Shown here: positions 21,946-33,377 of the stretch, one piece after another
Layout: the number at the start of each line of letters is the position of its first letter
How positions within the stretch are numbered: position 1 is the stretch's first letter
Origin: Bedellia somnulentella
Taxonomy: Eukaryota; Arthropoda; Insecta; Lepidoptera; Bedelliidae
Assembly: GCA_963576735.1 (NCBI GenBank)
Contig: OY755173.1
Location: 19,004,873 to 19,068,872 of the forward strand
Direction of reading: 5' to 3'
Length of the DNA: 64,000 nucleotides
The notes under the pieces: generated by a model
Databases searched by the model: none
Seen by the model: the letters and a program-made list of their open reading frames with translations, nothing else
What the model was told of the DNA's origin: nothing
Translations under genes and position numbers: made by a program

Positions 21946-22105
21946 TCTAATAATTAAAGAATAAATAAAGGAAAGAAAAAATTTGACACAAGCGGGAATC
22001 AAACTCGAGACCTCCAATATACGCTCCCGTCGCTCTGCCAATTGAGCTACCGTATCAATGGCTGTCAGCGCGAAATTCTTCTATCCTTTATTTAAATCTT
22101 TTCTA
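21946..22105 (-). mobile_element. SINE C, complete tRNA head
   Basis: The minus strand has GGTAGCTCAATTGGCAGAGC (A box) and a B-box region, then the 'ctttatttattcttt' tail, preceded by 'aatttcgcgctgacagcc'. It is inverted relative to 22330-22505. Confidence 0.7.
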
Positions 22106-22329
22106 TAATTATTTAAATCTTTCTGTTCACGAAAACCTCGATTGAGGTTTTTTATTCTTTATTTATTAGTAATAATCCCCACATCAGGTTTTCATGAACA
22201 AAAAGATTTAAATTATGTGATAGTTAGGCGTTTACAACATTTGCATTCTATCTGAAAAGGGAGACAAGTGGCCTTCCGAATTAGTAAAAATTCGGAGGTA
22301 GGAAACGCAAACACTACTTAAACGTGTAA

Positions 22330-22505
22330 AAGAAATAAAGGATAGAATAATTTCGCGCTGGCAGCCATTGACACGGTAGCTCAATTGGCAGAGCGACGGG
22401 GCGTATTATAGCTTAGTATACCCGAGGTCACGGGTTCGATTCCTGCCTGCGTCGAAATTTTTGTTTCCTTTATTTATTCTTTATTTATTAGGATCTTTTT
22501 AAATT
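22330..22505 (+). mobile_element. SINE C, complete copy
   Basis: 'ggatagaataatttcgcgct', A box GGTAGCTCAATTGGCAGAGC, B box GGGTTCGATTCCTGCC, then 'tttcctttatttattctttatttatta'. The tRNA-like part is about 73 bp. With 21946-22105 it forms a large inverted repeat. Confidence 0.75.
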
Positions 22506-22554
22506 TTAGAAATAAACATCATACAGCTGTATGAAAATTTTCGCGTGGGTGAGT

Positions 22555-22770
22555 TACCGAGGGTGCAATAGGCTTCAGAATAAGAAAAATCCCTCGGTCA
22601 CTTATTTGAAAGTAAGTAATGAAAAAATATTTAAACATTTTGTTAGTGATGAGTCTCCAAGCGCATTGCCAAAAAATAATTTTTAGCCCCCATACTCTTA
22701 GACTTTTCTAACGAACACCTGCGTAAAGAAAAGGCGTAGTGTTATTCTATGTCAACTCAACACGACTACA
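22555..22770 (-). mobile_element. Repeat A, strongly diverged
   Basis: The order of blocks is preserved ('gtgatgagtctccaagcgca', 'gtagtgttattctatgtcaac') but most positions have changed and the tail is lost. Confidence 0.5.
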
Positions 22771-22974
22771 ATTTACTCTCAATAAATAAACAAAAGTTTC
22801 GTCAAAAACAGAAAACATATCACTCTAGTTTGTTTCCAGTTAAAACCTCTCAAGTCAGTGTACTGCAAAAATAATTAACACGCAAAGGCGAGCACAAATT
22901 TATACTCCACAGAGTATCCAATAAAACTCTTTTTTGAATCACTGCGCGGAAACGTTATTTACTGGCAACACCTA

Positions 22975-23625
22975 ATCAGATCAGAGGGTCTACTCTTCAC
23001 AACGAGAACGATAATTTTGTGTTGACTTGATGTTTGACCTATCTCTTCTAACCTTTATTAAAACTTATTTCTATCTCGCTACCCCTTTCTACCCACGGGT
23101 GTCGTAAGAGGCGACTAAGAGGTATTGGGGCTTTTTATTGGATTTTTGGGCGATGCGGTTGGAGACCCATCACCAAAAACCTTTATTTTTACCATCTTTT
23201 CCCCACTGAACTTCCAAAAGTGGCTGAGGAATGTATAATTGTATAATTCCTCAGCTCTGGTTACCCCTTCTAGGGAAATATAGCCGTGAGTATATGTATG
23301 TATGTATGTTCTATCTTGCTCGCACAAAACGATTATTCGGATTTTGATAAGCGTACCAAGAGTATTATGAAGAGTATACATGGTGATTTACGACGAATCC
23401 AATGATACTTCCGTAGTAGTTGTCGTTGGATTCATCAACTAGAAAGCGCCGCATAATAGTAATAGTGTTCTATACATATCAAAATGTCAAAATCCAAATA
23501 TTCGTTGCGTGCGAGAGAGACAGAAATAAATGTTAATATGGGTAAACGAGATACGTATGCTATTTACCGTTCTCGGCGTAAAGAGTAGATCTTCAGCAAA
23601 GAGTGTGAACAGGGAAAGCGTTCGC
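22975..23625. mobile_element. Imperfect inverted-repeat (foldback) element interrupted by repeat A
   Basis: The left arm ('gtctactcttcacaacgaga' ... 'ttatttctatctcgctcgca' ... 'ttcggattttgata') matches the reverse complement of 23450-23610 ('gatctactctttacgccgag' ... 'tttatttctgtctctctcgc' ... 'tttggattttgaca'). Repeat A (23081-23308) splits the left arm. It is non-coding; TSDs were not resolved. Confidence 0.5.
23081..23308 (+). mobile_element. Repeat A, 5'-truncated, 12-bp TSD
   Basis: It starts within the head ('acccctttctacccacgggt') and ends GTGAGTATATGTATGTATG. It is flanked by TTCTATCTCGCT at 23069-23080 and a one-mismatch copy at 23309-23320. Confidence 0.8.
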
Positions 23626-24049
23626 CCTTCGTTGTAAATCATGGTGTTGATGTAGGATATAAATTACAGGCGAGAAGAAGTAAAGTTTCTAAGTTGTGCT
23701 TTCTTTGAATAGGATAGTTAACTTGCAGGAAAATTTTGAAGATTTTTTGCACTAGGTTGTTTGGCATAGCATTTAAAAAAATACAATACGCTTCAAGAGG
23801 CAGTTCCTGTTTTGACTGTATCTTCAATAACATTTTTCAATTGCTACAAATTCTTCAATTGAATAACAAAGTTTGATTCAAAAACAAGATACTACTGTAT
23901 TAAAAACAAAAACGTTTTGTTAAATATAAACAGAAATAGTCAGAAGAGATTACATCGTGGCAATATCTGTACTAACCAATATGAGAGCAGCAATATCTAT
24001 ACAGTAACAAAAAATAAAATCTACTATAAACCATAGTTTAAGAGTTCAT

Positions 24050-24298
24050 AACATAACATAACATAAACGTTCACGCCGAATATCCCCGAAGGGGTTGGCA
24101 GAGGTACTAATACGTCTGAACATCACGTGACTTTGTCACCTGGTGTTCAGAGTACCCTCGTTTTGCTTAGACAGTGTACTCACGTGATAGGGGGCAGGCC
24201 TTCGTTTTGTACGAATACACTGTCACATGACTAAGTACAACTCAGTCATGCGGGTTTCCTCACGATGTTTTCCCTCACCGTTAACAACCATGATAAAT
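24050..24298 (-). mobile_element. SINE B, 5'-truncated
   Basis: ATAACATAACATAAACGTTC tail, CACGCCGAATATCCCCGAAG hairpin, body to 'aacaaccatgataaattt'. The tRNA head is missing. Confidence 0.8.
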
Positions 24299-24808
24299 TT
24301 AAGAGTTCCTTAGTAAAAAGGTGACTGATGATTGTTTGTCTCCATCTATTTAGTAAGACAGTTGATATGTTGAGTTTTGAGGTGTTTTATTTAATCTGGA
24401 GTTTTAACTGCCCCCTTATGACTTTTAAAGACTTGAGTATAAGAAAGCTAATCAAAGTTCAAAAAATAATATATGATTGTATACTTTATTTGCACCAACT
24501 GTAGGCAATAGAATAAAAAACTTTGAATACTGAAATGTAAATGAGTTTCAAGTTGACAGAGAAATGCAAAGAAAGTAGTCTCGTTCAAAACACAACATTA
24601 GTCATACGCATAAATGAATCTGCTTTTACGTTTTAAACGTATTACACGTGTTTTATAATGAAATCAAAGTACCTCGATTACGAATCTCTCCGGTATCTCA
24701 TTATGTTTTATTCCTTTTTAAACAAGGACACAATTTTATTACAAAACCTTGACCCATCAAATGTGTCATTTATTTTTATTTTTCAGTTATAATCCATACC
24801 AAATTATA

Positions 24809-25168
24809 GCAATCGCGATAGCTCAATGAGTAGAACACCGGTTATCGTGCAAACGACTAGTGTTCTAATCCCGGGTCGGGCCTACACCAATTTGTCTTTT
24901 CTAAAGACAAATGTGTGGTTAATTTATCATGGTTGTTAACGGTGAGGGAAAACAGGAAACCCACATGGCTGAGTTCTACTTAGTCATGTGACAGTGTATT
25001 TATACAAAACGGCGATATGCCTGCCCCCTATCACGTAAATACATTGTCAATGCAAAACCAAAACCAACACCAGGTGACAAGTCACGTGGTGTTCAGAAGT
25101 ATTAGTACCTCTGCAAACCCCTTGGGGGATATTCGGCGTGAACGTTTATGTTATGTTATGTAATATTA
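24809..25168 (+). mobile_element. SINE B, full length
   Basis: Head 'gatagctcaatgagtagaac' and B box GTTCTAATCCCGGG, body, then CCCCTTGGGGGATATTCGGC, GTGAACGTTTATG and a TTATGTTATG tail. Small internal deletions ('gggaaaacaggaaaccc'). Confidence 0.8.
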
Positions 25169-25194
25169 TAAATCGGAAAATGAGTTTGTTTGTT

Positions 25195-25315
25195 CTGCAT
25201 TCACGTCGTAACTACTAAACCCATTGCTTTGAAATTTTGCAGACGTAGAGTTAGAAGCCTGGATTAAATTATAGGGTACTTTAATTACGTTCCCGAGGGA
25301 AAACAAAAATATTGT
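25195..25315 (-). repeat. Fragment of a common lepidopteran repeat
   Basis: 'gtcgtaactactaaaccc', 'tgaaattttgcagacgtag' and 'cctggattaaattatagggt' are blocks of a repeat I associate with Lepidoptera. Ends not defined. Confidence 0.4.
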
Positions 25316-25387
25316 TTACTTGCTGGATGTATTAGAGAAGGTGCTGTGTGTCGTTTAAAACAAGGTAATATTTTATAAATAAATGGT

Positions 25388-25555
25388 AAATTTAGAAGCT
25401 AAATGATACGATAATGAATTCCCGAAAATGAGGAATTCCTGAGGGATGACGTACCGTCTAAACTGATTTTTACATCTACTTATATATTGCAAACGAATAT
25501 AAATATGTAATTTAGAAGCTAAATGATACGATGATGAATCCTCGAAAATGAAAAA
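25388..25555 (+). repeat. Direct duplication of a ~121-bp unit
   Basis: AATTTAGAAGCTAAATGATA plus 'cgataatgaattcccgaaaatga' recurs about 121 bp later as 'cgatgatgaatcctcgaaaatga'. Confidence 0.6.
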
Positions 25556-25810
25556 TTAACTTATATATGGCTCAACATATTGCAGCGATTTTTTTTCTTC
25601 GATGGCCTTCACAACAGACTCTTCAAATAAATGTAAATTAAAATGACAAATTTGTTTTATAATTACCTTTTTTGTTTTGTTAGCTTAGAATAATATTATA
25701 TATAATAATAGCAAGCACTATCAGCGATTATTTTGGATGGAGATCCACCACTAAACATTCCCATATTCGCTCGTAATCGCTGCAAGCTCTCTCTCACTAT
25801 CACCAACGGT

Positions 25811-26395
25811 CAGTGTAGGGGGCAGCACCGGGCCGCCGCAGCAGTCCACAACTACTGTCCGTATTCGTACTTACTAAACATATTTTCAATTTTGAACAGA
25901 AACTTGGTACAAAATTATTTGTTTCATGATTCTCATGAGCAATTAAAAAAAGGAGTTTTTTGGAACTCAACCATTAAGGGGTTGAAATAGCAAATGAAAG
26001 TTAATATAGAGATTTTTGTATCTAGAAACACAAAACTAGGCGCGATTAAATTTATAAAATTCATCTATCAATCATTCATGAGTTCAAACTAACGGCCATA
26101 AATTCCATAAAAGTATAAAAGGGTAGCCATAGCTTCAGAGATAGTAATTCTTCATCCTTCATCCAAATAAATAGTGTAAGTGATGGGTCACCAACTGCAT
26201 CGCCCAACAATCTTTAAAAAAGCCTCGATGTCCTTTATGTCCTTTACAACGCCTGCGGGAATATAATAATATAAATGTAAAAAAACAGAAGTTGAGATAA
26301 TGTTTCGGTATTTTGGATATATACCGGATTGCAAAAAATTTAGTTCACACGGACAAAGTCACGGGCAAAAAGCTAGTACCAAGTTAACCGTGTAG
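25811..26395 (+). repeat. Repeat E (paralogue of the LTR element's target)
   Basis: It begins CAGTGTAGGGGGCAGCACCG, contains 'cttactaaacatattttcaa', 'tttgtttcatgattctca' and a diverged repeat A (~26095-26285), and ends 'gggcaaaaagctagta'. The same series occurs at 47103-47171 plus 53127-53665, where the LTR element has split it. Confidence 0.65.
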
Positions 26396-26559
26396 TGTAC
26401 CTATTTTTTATTGGAGTGAAGTTCCATTTATTCCCGAGTTTGTATTTATAAACCACAAACCGATCAGCACCAAATTTGGCAGGATGGTCAGTCACCTACA
26501 CTGATGACAAGGTTTTGAGACTATTAAATTCCAGATCGGACTTACCACAAAAGAATAAT

Positions 26560-28267
26560 TTCACTTAAAATTTTGCCATGTTGGTCTACGGGAGAGACAG
26601 CGAGTACTCGACAATCACTCAACAATTCACTGCAATTTGTCATCGCGAAGCTTTCATGCCCACCTAGATTTAAAAAAAACTTCGATTTTCCAAAAAACCA
26701 TAAAAAAATTCAATCCTAAGTAATATAAAATTATAAAGCTTTAGTTTCCCTGTTTTTGGGGTTCATAGACGTGAGTATAAATATGTAAATTAGTACTTTT
26801 TTCCGAAAAATTTAGAATAAATTTATAAAATTGTGTAAATGTAGATAAGTGTGATACTAACTTTATAAATGATAATGTCTGTGGAAAAAGATCACGGATG
26901 GCACGTTCAGATCAAACAGTCTTAAATATGAAGAATGAAAGGGTAAATGTAAAAAGATAGTGTACACCATACCTACCCCAAAAGAGAATGGATCGTTTGA
27001 CCATTGGAAATACAATAATCTACTTTATTTCCAAGTAATTGATTTAATTGTACTCAGCTCCTAAACAATTTATAATAGGCTTATAATGTCTGACCTTAAT
27101 AAACATTAACCAAGAGAATTGTCGTGTTCCGAATATCTCAGCTCTCATTGTGGCTTTTAAGGGATACACATTTAGAAAAATTTAAACTATAAAATGACAA
27201 CTTAATGCCACTTCTGCTGAATAAATACTAAATAATTTTATTTTTAGCTAAACGATAAAATGAGGCTAAATTGAAAAATCCAAAATGCTTACGATCGCAT
27301 TCTTAAATTGTGTTAGCTATATTTTGTAGTTTATTCTTCCTAAATATGTATTAAAACCTAACCCATTTATTTCACTTTTACGTTAGCTTTTTATGCCTAA
27401 ATATTCTAAATATCATTGTAAAAGTCGTCATCTTGTAAACCAACAGCAAAAAAGGCATAGGTTCCATAGAAACATTCGACTGAATGTTACTTTTTAAACA
27501 ATGTCGTTTGAGATTAATTTCTCGTAATAAACTAACCCAACATTGCTAGTACTGCAAACCAAATTAAAATACACCAAAATACACTTCGAAGGAATCTCAC
27601 GGTACTTCTGGGAGTTAAATTTACAATTTATTTATTTTAACAAAAATTAAGTATAAATTATAAATAGAAAAACCATTAAAACGAGTGTAAATTCCTTTAG
27701 GGTTTAGTTTATAGCAAATATTGAAAATTTTAAAAACATTTTAAGTATTAATTAACTCAAATTATCTGCCCAATACTCGTGAAATATCAGTCCCTTTTAA
27801 TACTTAAATTTGTATAATATCTTTAAAATATAGAAGACCGTCTGAATCTGTCATAACTTTTCTTATTTAAACAAAATTCTATCGAAGCGAATATCAACTT
27901 CGAAAGTACTTCTTCTACATTTAATGTAAATATGCGATTGCTAACTTTGCTTCGAATTTCAAATGAATTATAGTATTGGAAACTGTGAGAATCGAGAAAC
28001 TTTAGCAAAAACTATACAAGAGCCACTCGTAGCCTTTTATTCATTCAATTGAATTTCTACTCAGCAAAACATTGCCGGTATTAAGTTCTGAACAGAATTC
28101 TTTAAAGTTTCTGAAACATGTTCTTGACAACTGCTCGTGATTAGTTTAATAATATGCATTATTTAGTAGCTTGGAGAAGTAAATTGTTTTCCATTTCTTG
28201 AACAAAACAGAACTGAATTGTGGTGTAATTTAATAAATATAACATTTATATAGTTTATACATAAGAG
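26560..28267. other. Anonymous AT-rich sequence with repeat debris
   Basis: Contains a repeat A tail fragment near 26755-26785 and a possible RTE remnant near 26925-27005. No gene is supported. Confidence 0.4.
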
Positions 28268-28425
28268 TAATAAATAAAGAATAAATAAAGAAAAGAAAAA
28301 TTTCGACACAGGCGGAATTCGAACCCGCGACCCGCCTGTGTCGTAATTTTTCTTTCCTTTATTTATTCTTTATTTATTAGTAATAATCCCCACATGAGGT
28401 TTTCATGAACAATAAAATTTAAATT
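28268..28425. mobile_element. SINE C fragments in perfect head-to-head palindrome
   Basis: The minus-oriented tail and B-box region ('atttcgacacaggcggaa', 'ttcgaacccgcgacc') runs straight into a plus-oriented 'cgcctgtgtcgtaattttt' and tail. Most of the tRNA head is gone, leaving a hairpin of about 50-bp arms. Confidence 0.65.
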
Positions 28426-28584
28426 ATTCATAAGAGTGTATATTAATAAGATATTAATTTAAGTTTAAGATTTTAATTAATACTTGATACTCTGTAGATT
28501 ACAATGTGGTAGCCCGTTTATTCTATCAGCCACGGGTGTTGTAGAAAGCAACTAAGGATTTTGAAGTAATTTTAAGGCAATAGA

Positions 28585-28742
28585 GAGAGATCTCAAAAAA
28601 ACATGCGTCCTTAGTCAAAGAAAAAAGAGCACTTATGGAAAGATTGATAATTCTAGACAATGCTCGAGATGTTTGCCAGGATCGTACGTAATAGTGATTG
28701 ATCTCTGACTACCCCTATGAAAACTGATGGCTTGATTATATG
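28585..28742 (+). mobile_element. RTE 3'-end fragment
   Basis: 'aaaaaagagcacttatggaa', 'agattgataattctagacaa', 'gtttgccaggatcgtacg' and 'ctacccctatgaaaactgat' match the RTE 3' terminus with many changes. Confidence 0.6.
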
Positions 28743-28840
28743 CAGATTTTAGGCAATGCCGCTCCAAGTACCCAACACTATTAGTTTTTTTTAATCTTTT
28801 CTACTCTCAACTTTCAAAAGAAGCCGAGTAATTTCTAATT

Positions 28841-29082
28841 GCCGTGAAGTGTCGGCTTAGAATAGCACTACCCCATTTCTATCCGTGGGTGATCGTAAGA
28901 GGCGACTAAGGGTATAGGGGCTTTTTAAGTGATTTTTGGGCGATGTGGTTGGAGACCCATCACCAAAAATGTTTATTATTATCATCTTTTCCCCAATCAA
29001 CTTCCAAAAGTAGCTGAGGAATTTATCATTCCAAAGCTCTGGCTACCCCGTTAAGGGATTTATAGCCGTGAGTATATGTATG
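28841..29082 (+). mobile_element. Repeat A inserted into an older repeat A
   Basis: The 12-bp duplication TAATTTCTAATT (28829-28840 and 29083-29094) bounds a full copy. The left flank (28755-28840, 'actctcaactttcaaaagaa', 'gccgagtaatttctaatt') is itself a decayed repeat A, so this is a self-nested insertion. Confidence 0.8.
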
Positions 29083-29201
29083 TAATTTCTAATTCTCAGA
29101 TAAATGCTCTTTCTACGAGTAATGTACCACTAAACATGGCAAATTTATAGTATGAGAACATCATGCAAAACTTAAATAAATTGATTTTTTGTGATTTTAG
29201 T

Positions 29202-29266
29202 AATTTCTAGCTCTGAAGCTCTGGCTACCCTTTTTTGGTATTTATGGCTGTGATCATATGTATGTA
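29202..29266 (+). mobile_element. Repeat A, 65-bp 5'-truncated copy with TSD
   Basis: Only the 3' end is present ('aatttctagctctgaagctc' to 'gctgtgatcatatgtatg'), between 10-bp duplications TGATTTTAGT at 29192-29201 and 29267-29276. Severe 5' truncation with an intact tail is a hallmark of retroposition. Confidence 0.8.
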
Positions 29267-29876
29267 TGATTTTAGTTTATGTGTGAATAATCTTGGAATA
29301 TTCATAATTATTAAAAATCCTTATCCTATTTAAACAAATTCTAGAAGAAAAGCTATTCACTCTCGACATAAACGATTCCACAAACACAGACGATCAAAGG
29401 TGAAACACCCTCATTTTACCTTCACGTTGTAACAGAATTCAATATAAACCCTTCATATGGGTTTTTCCGTGTACTATTGTTCCATTTAGAAAAGTGGGTC
29501 AATGAGCCTTCTCTTTACGATATAGGTGCATATATATTGCATTAAGTGTTCGTGGAAGTTTGACGTCAATAGTTGGAGATCTAACTTTACCTTCAGCACA
29601 TTTTCTGCCGAAGAATACAGTACTTTTTTCATCTCATAATGATTATAAGATATTAGACTTTTTTTTCTTTTCTTAATTACTATCAGTTAAATATTAATTT
29701 ACGATCGTCCTTGATGTTAGACGATATTTGTCATCAAAGGAGTACAAAATATTTGAACTTTTTCGGTACTAACCTACACTAAAAGTTCAAATGTTCGGCT
29801 TCGATTAACCCTACCCCGCTTTTGTTTATGGTCATCATCAAATTTTCAAGTTATTGACACTAGAGAATATTATATA

Positions 29877-30070
29877 GCAGCCGTAATAGGTCAGTGGGTA
29901 AAACTCCGCTTATCGTGCAGACGATGAGAGTTGAAATCGTGGGTCGGGCCTACACCAATTAGTTTTTTTTTAGGTCATATGTGTGGTAAATTTATCAAGG
30001 TTACGGTTATCAACGGTGAGGGAAACATCGTGAGGAAACCCACATGACTAAGTTGTACTAAGTCATGCGA
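29877..30070 (+). mobile_element. SINE B, 3'-incomplete
   Basis: Head 'gtaataggtcagtgggtaaa' with B box 'gttgaaatcgtgggtcggg', body to 'ctaagtcatgcgacaatg'. The 3' end is absent. Confidence 0.65.
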
Positions 30071-30825
30071 CAATGCTATACAGTAAGTGAAGACGCACAT
30101 AAAAAAATGGCTTGTTTAGAACTTCATCCCATTAATAAATATTTTTAGTGATAGTCTTTTTACACTAACACAAATAAAAAGCTAGGTTTCATTTATAAAT
30201 AGTTGATCTCCATTCTCCACCCAGCCGAATAATCAAAGCGTAAACCAGTTTTATAGAACGTTATTGCAACGAATAAAATGGCGTGAATAACAACAGTTCC
30301 GCTAATAGACGGTTTACATTCGCAGTGAAGCAACAAGGAAACTCACTCCCTAGAGGCTATCAACAAACCTGACATTAGACCACTAATACCCACATAAATT
30401 GGCACACACTTGGCAGATGTATTAACAACGTTCTCAACTCCCAAATCTCAAATTGTAGGCATTATTACAACGCCATAATTCAGTATATTGAAACACGACA
30501 CGTCCAGACCATTTTAAACTCTAAAACGTTGGTGATAGAAATTTGTTTAGCTTAAGAGTTGAGTGTAATCCACTTTACACCTATTTTGGACTTTAAGATG
30601 CTAAGAGCAAGGTTGTAATTTGATTTAAGTGGTTTTAGGAGGAAATCCTTTGGGAAACTGTTACTATACTTGCAATATTATCTTACACACTTTAGGGAAA
30701 TAGTGCATAATGGTTGGGCTACTAAGTTTTACTTCAACCAACTTAAACAGAAGTAGAAACTGTATTTTCGCAATGCGTTTGTATGTTGCTTTTTAAATCC
30801 AATTTGCAAAGTTTGATAAAAGAGA
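30071..30825. other. Anonymous non-repetitive-looking sequence
   Basis: No gene, repeat or structure that I can support. Confidence 0.4.
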
Positions 30826-31069
30826 TACATACATACATATACTCATGGCTATAAATATCTAGAAAGGGTAGCCAGAGCTAAGGAATTAGAAATTCCTCAG
30901 CCACTTTTGGAAGTTGCGTGGGGAAAGGATGGTAAAATAAAGGTTGTTGGTGTTGGGTCTCTAACTGCATCGCCCGAAAATCCCTTAAAAGCCCCAATAC
31001 CGTTAGTCGCCCTTTACACCCACCGGAAGAAATGGGGTAGTTTATATTCTAAGCCGACACTACACAGCA
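30826..31069 (-). mobile_element. Repeat A, full length
   Basis: ACATACATACATATACTCAT tail to 'ctaagccgacactacacagc'. Near-consensus body. Confidence 0.8.
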
Positions 31070-31197
31070 AATAACACTAATAATAAATAAATCATTGCAG
31101 CAAAAGCTACCTTCAAACATAATAAGTCACCAGTCAAAGAATGTAATATTAAATACTCAAATCAGTCTTTTCAAGCTGTATTCATTATTAGTCTAGT

Positions 31198-31440
31198 GAC
31201 GTAGTGTATAGTGAGTTGTACCTATCTATTCCCGTGAGTGCCACAAGAGGAGACTTACGCCCGATTTCTGAATTGAGGATTCCAGCTGAGAACAACTTAA
31301 GTATCGTTCTGTCGCATTGAAATCTTAACAACTAATTGAGACAAAACGATACTTAAGTCGTTCTCAGCTTGAATACTCAATTCAGAAATCGGGCGTTAGG
31401 CTGTTGAGGCAATTTAAGTGATTGTTAGGCAATGCACGAC
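31198..31440 (+). mobile_element. Repeat A, diverged, split by a Harbinger MITE
   Basis: 'gacgtagtgtatagtgagt', 'ctattcccgtgagtgcc', 'acaagaggagactta' and, after the insertion, 'ttaggctgttgaggcaattt'. 3' end lost. Confidence 0.5.
31258..31395. mobile_element. Tourist-like PIF/Harbinger MITE (138 bp)
   Basis: TIRs starting CGCCCGATTTCTGAATTGAG extend about 55 bp with few mismatches. TTA duplicated at 31255-31257 and 31396-31398. Both facts are typical of Harbinger-driven MITEs. No coding capacity. Confidence 0.85.
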
Positions 31441-31711
31441 TTTGTATGCTCTGTACATTCCCAAAAAAGTTAACCAGTCTTACGTACAACCAAAAACAAT
31501 AATTATTGTATTTTTTTTGGTACTGACTCCAGATTGGTCTCATAGCAGTTGATAAAAATTTGCCTCAAATTATTTAAATATGAATTTTTAATTAATTTAT
31601 GCCGAAAAATGGTGGACAACATGAATAATTCGTCATGTTTTTAACAACAATGACTTTAAGTTAATTTTATCCAGGTACATCTCTCGTCTTCAGATTCATG
31701 TTTATTTTCAT

Positions 31712-31885
31712 GAGAGTGTGCTCAAAAAGGCTGGCGTCCGAAGTATGAAGAATAAAAGAGCATGCATGAAAAGATTGATGGATGTAAACGAAGCTAGAGA
31801 GGTTTGTCAGGATCGTACGAAGTGGCGATCAATAGTCTCTGCCTACCCCAATGGGAACTAATGGCGTGAGTATATGTATGTATGT
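31712..31885 (+). mobile_element. RTE 3'-end fragment, 5'-truncated
   Basis: Translates in one frame to ESVLKKAGVRSMKNKRACMK, then RLMDVNEAREVCQDRTKWRS and a C terminus ending AYPNGN. The stop is followed by GGCGTGAGTATATGTATGTA. Clean and close to the copy at 57431, so relatively recent. Confidence 0.8.
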
Positions 31886-31935
31886 TTCATACTGTCTAAT
31901 CTGAACACTAACATTTTTTCACATTCTATAATTAA

Positions 31936-32225
31936 CTGTGATAGCTCAGTGGGTAAAACTCAGCTTATTATATAGAAGATGAGGGTTCAAATCCCGGGGC
32001 AGGCCTTCATCATTTTGTCTTTTCTGAAGGCATATGTGTGGTTAATTTATCATGGTCAAAACCTTTATCTCCGCGTTGATGTCGTGTGACAGTGTATTCG
32101 AACAAATCGGTGATAGGCCTGCTCCCTATCACGTAAATACACTGTCCAAGCTAAACGTGGGTACTCTGACCCCAGATGACAATGTCACGTGATGTTCAGA
32201 AGTGGGATATACGTCGTCAACGTTT
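31936..32225 (+). mobile_element. SINE B, internally deleted
   Basis: Head 'tgatagctcagtgggtaaaa' and B box GGGTTCAAATCCCGGG; body shortened; 3' end 'gatatacgtcgtcaacg' is diverged. Confidence 0.7.
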
Positions 32226-32271
32226 GAGTGAGTAAAGTTAGGAACAAAACTGAAATATGCAATTAAATCCG

Positions 32272-32345
32272 GGCCTTTTCGGACACCACTTAGCTAATCA
32301 ATAGAATATTCATTGCTTCATTTACAGCATTACTCTTTTCCACTT
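32272..32345 (-). mobile_element. Internal RTE fragment
   Basis: The minus strand reads VEKSNAVNEAM...VVSEKAR, an RTE post-RT block also present in the 8770-9537 copy. Confidence 0.5.
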
Positions 32346-32525
32346 TTTTATAATAAAATAGTATAAATAGAAATTGTAATATAATTTTTTTTATCAATAT
32401 TAACGTTATCTGGAAGAGATTGTTTAAGCAATAAGACCGCCAATTGTACTTCTATTTAATGAATAATATTACAAAATGTCTCTATCTGTGATGTACAATA
32501 AAGAGTTTTCTATTCTATTCTATAG
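32346..32525 (+). mobile_element. LINE 3' end with ATTCT repeats
   Basis: 'gatgtacaataaagagtttt' followed by CTATTCTATTCTATAG, as in CR1/Jockey-type LINE tails. No ORF remains. Confidence 0.5.
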
Positions 32526-32532
32526 TAGTAGT

Positions 32533-32908
32533 AGCAGCCGTGATAGCCCAGTGGGTAGAACACTCGGTTATCGTGCAAAAGACTAGTATTCAAATCCTGG
32601 GTCGGGCCTACACCAATTTGTCTTTTCTAAAGACATATCTGTGGTTAATTTATCATGGTTGTTAACGGTGAGGAAAAACATCGTCAGTAAACCCACATGG
32701 CTGAGTTGTAGTGTTGAAGTCATGTGACAGTGTATTTGTACAAAACGGCGATAGGCCTGCCCCCTATCACGTGAGTTCACTGTCCATGCAAAACGTGGGT
32801 ACTCTGAACACCGGATGACAAAGTCACGTGATGTTCAGAAGTATTAGTACCTCTGCCAACCCCTTCAGGGATATTCGGCATGAACGTTTATGTTTATGTA
32901 TGTTATTT
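32533..32908 (+). mobile_element. SINE B, full length
   Basis: Head GATAGCCCAGTGGGTAGAAC, B box 'attcaaatcctgggtcggg', full body, CCCCTTCAGGGATATTCGGC then ATGAACGTTTATG and a tail. Confidence 0.82.
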
Positions 32909-33139
32909 ATGTAGCAGAATAGTTTTGCCGAGCCGTATGCCAGCGAATAGTGCCAATAACAATAATCAAATATGTATCAGCATAATTGATTGTATCCTTA
33001 TTGCTCAATAATGCTAAATTAATGTTCCGTAAGCCGTGGGAGGCTGCGTTCAGCTTTTCGCTAATTTGTGACAAATATGTCACAAATGAGGTCACAGTTA
33101 AGGTCGAGTTATAATTACCCTAATAATTCGATGAATTGA

Positions 33140-33377
33140 CTCTGGTGCCGGCTTAGAATTTCACTATCTCTTTTTACCCACGGGTATCGTAGAGACGAGG
33201 CGTAAGCGTAAGGGAAAGGGAATGGGGCTTTTTTTTAAATGGTTTTTGGGCGATGAGGTTGACAGGAGACTCACCACCAAAGAAAATCTATTTCTACAAT
33301 CTTGTCCCCTATCAAGCTCTGAAGCTCTGTATACCCCTTTTAGGGATTCATGGCCGTGAGTATATGTATGTATGTTC
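33140..33377 (+). mobile_element. Repeat A, diverged copy
   Basis: 'ggtgccggcttagaatttc' head to 'ggccgtgagtatatgtatg' tail, with small insertions. Confidence 0.75.

Noticed and set aside
22362..22455. Functional tRNA gene on the plus strand
   Set aside because: The anticodon arm contains an extra AT-rich stretch and the unit is a repeated SINE C head with a TTTATT tail.
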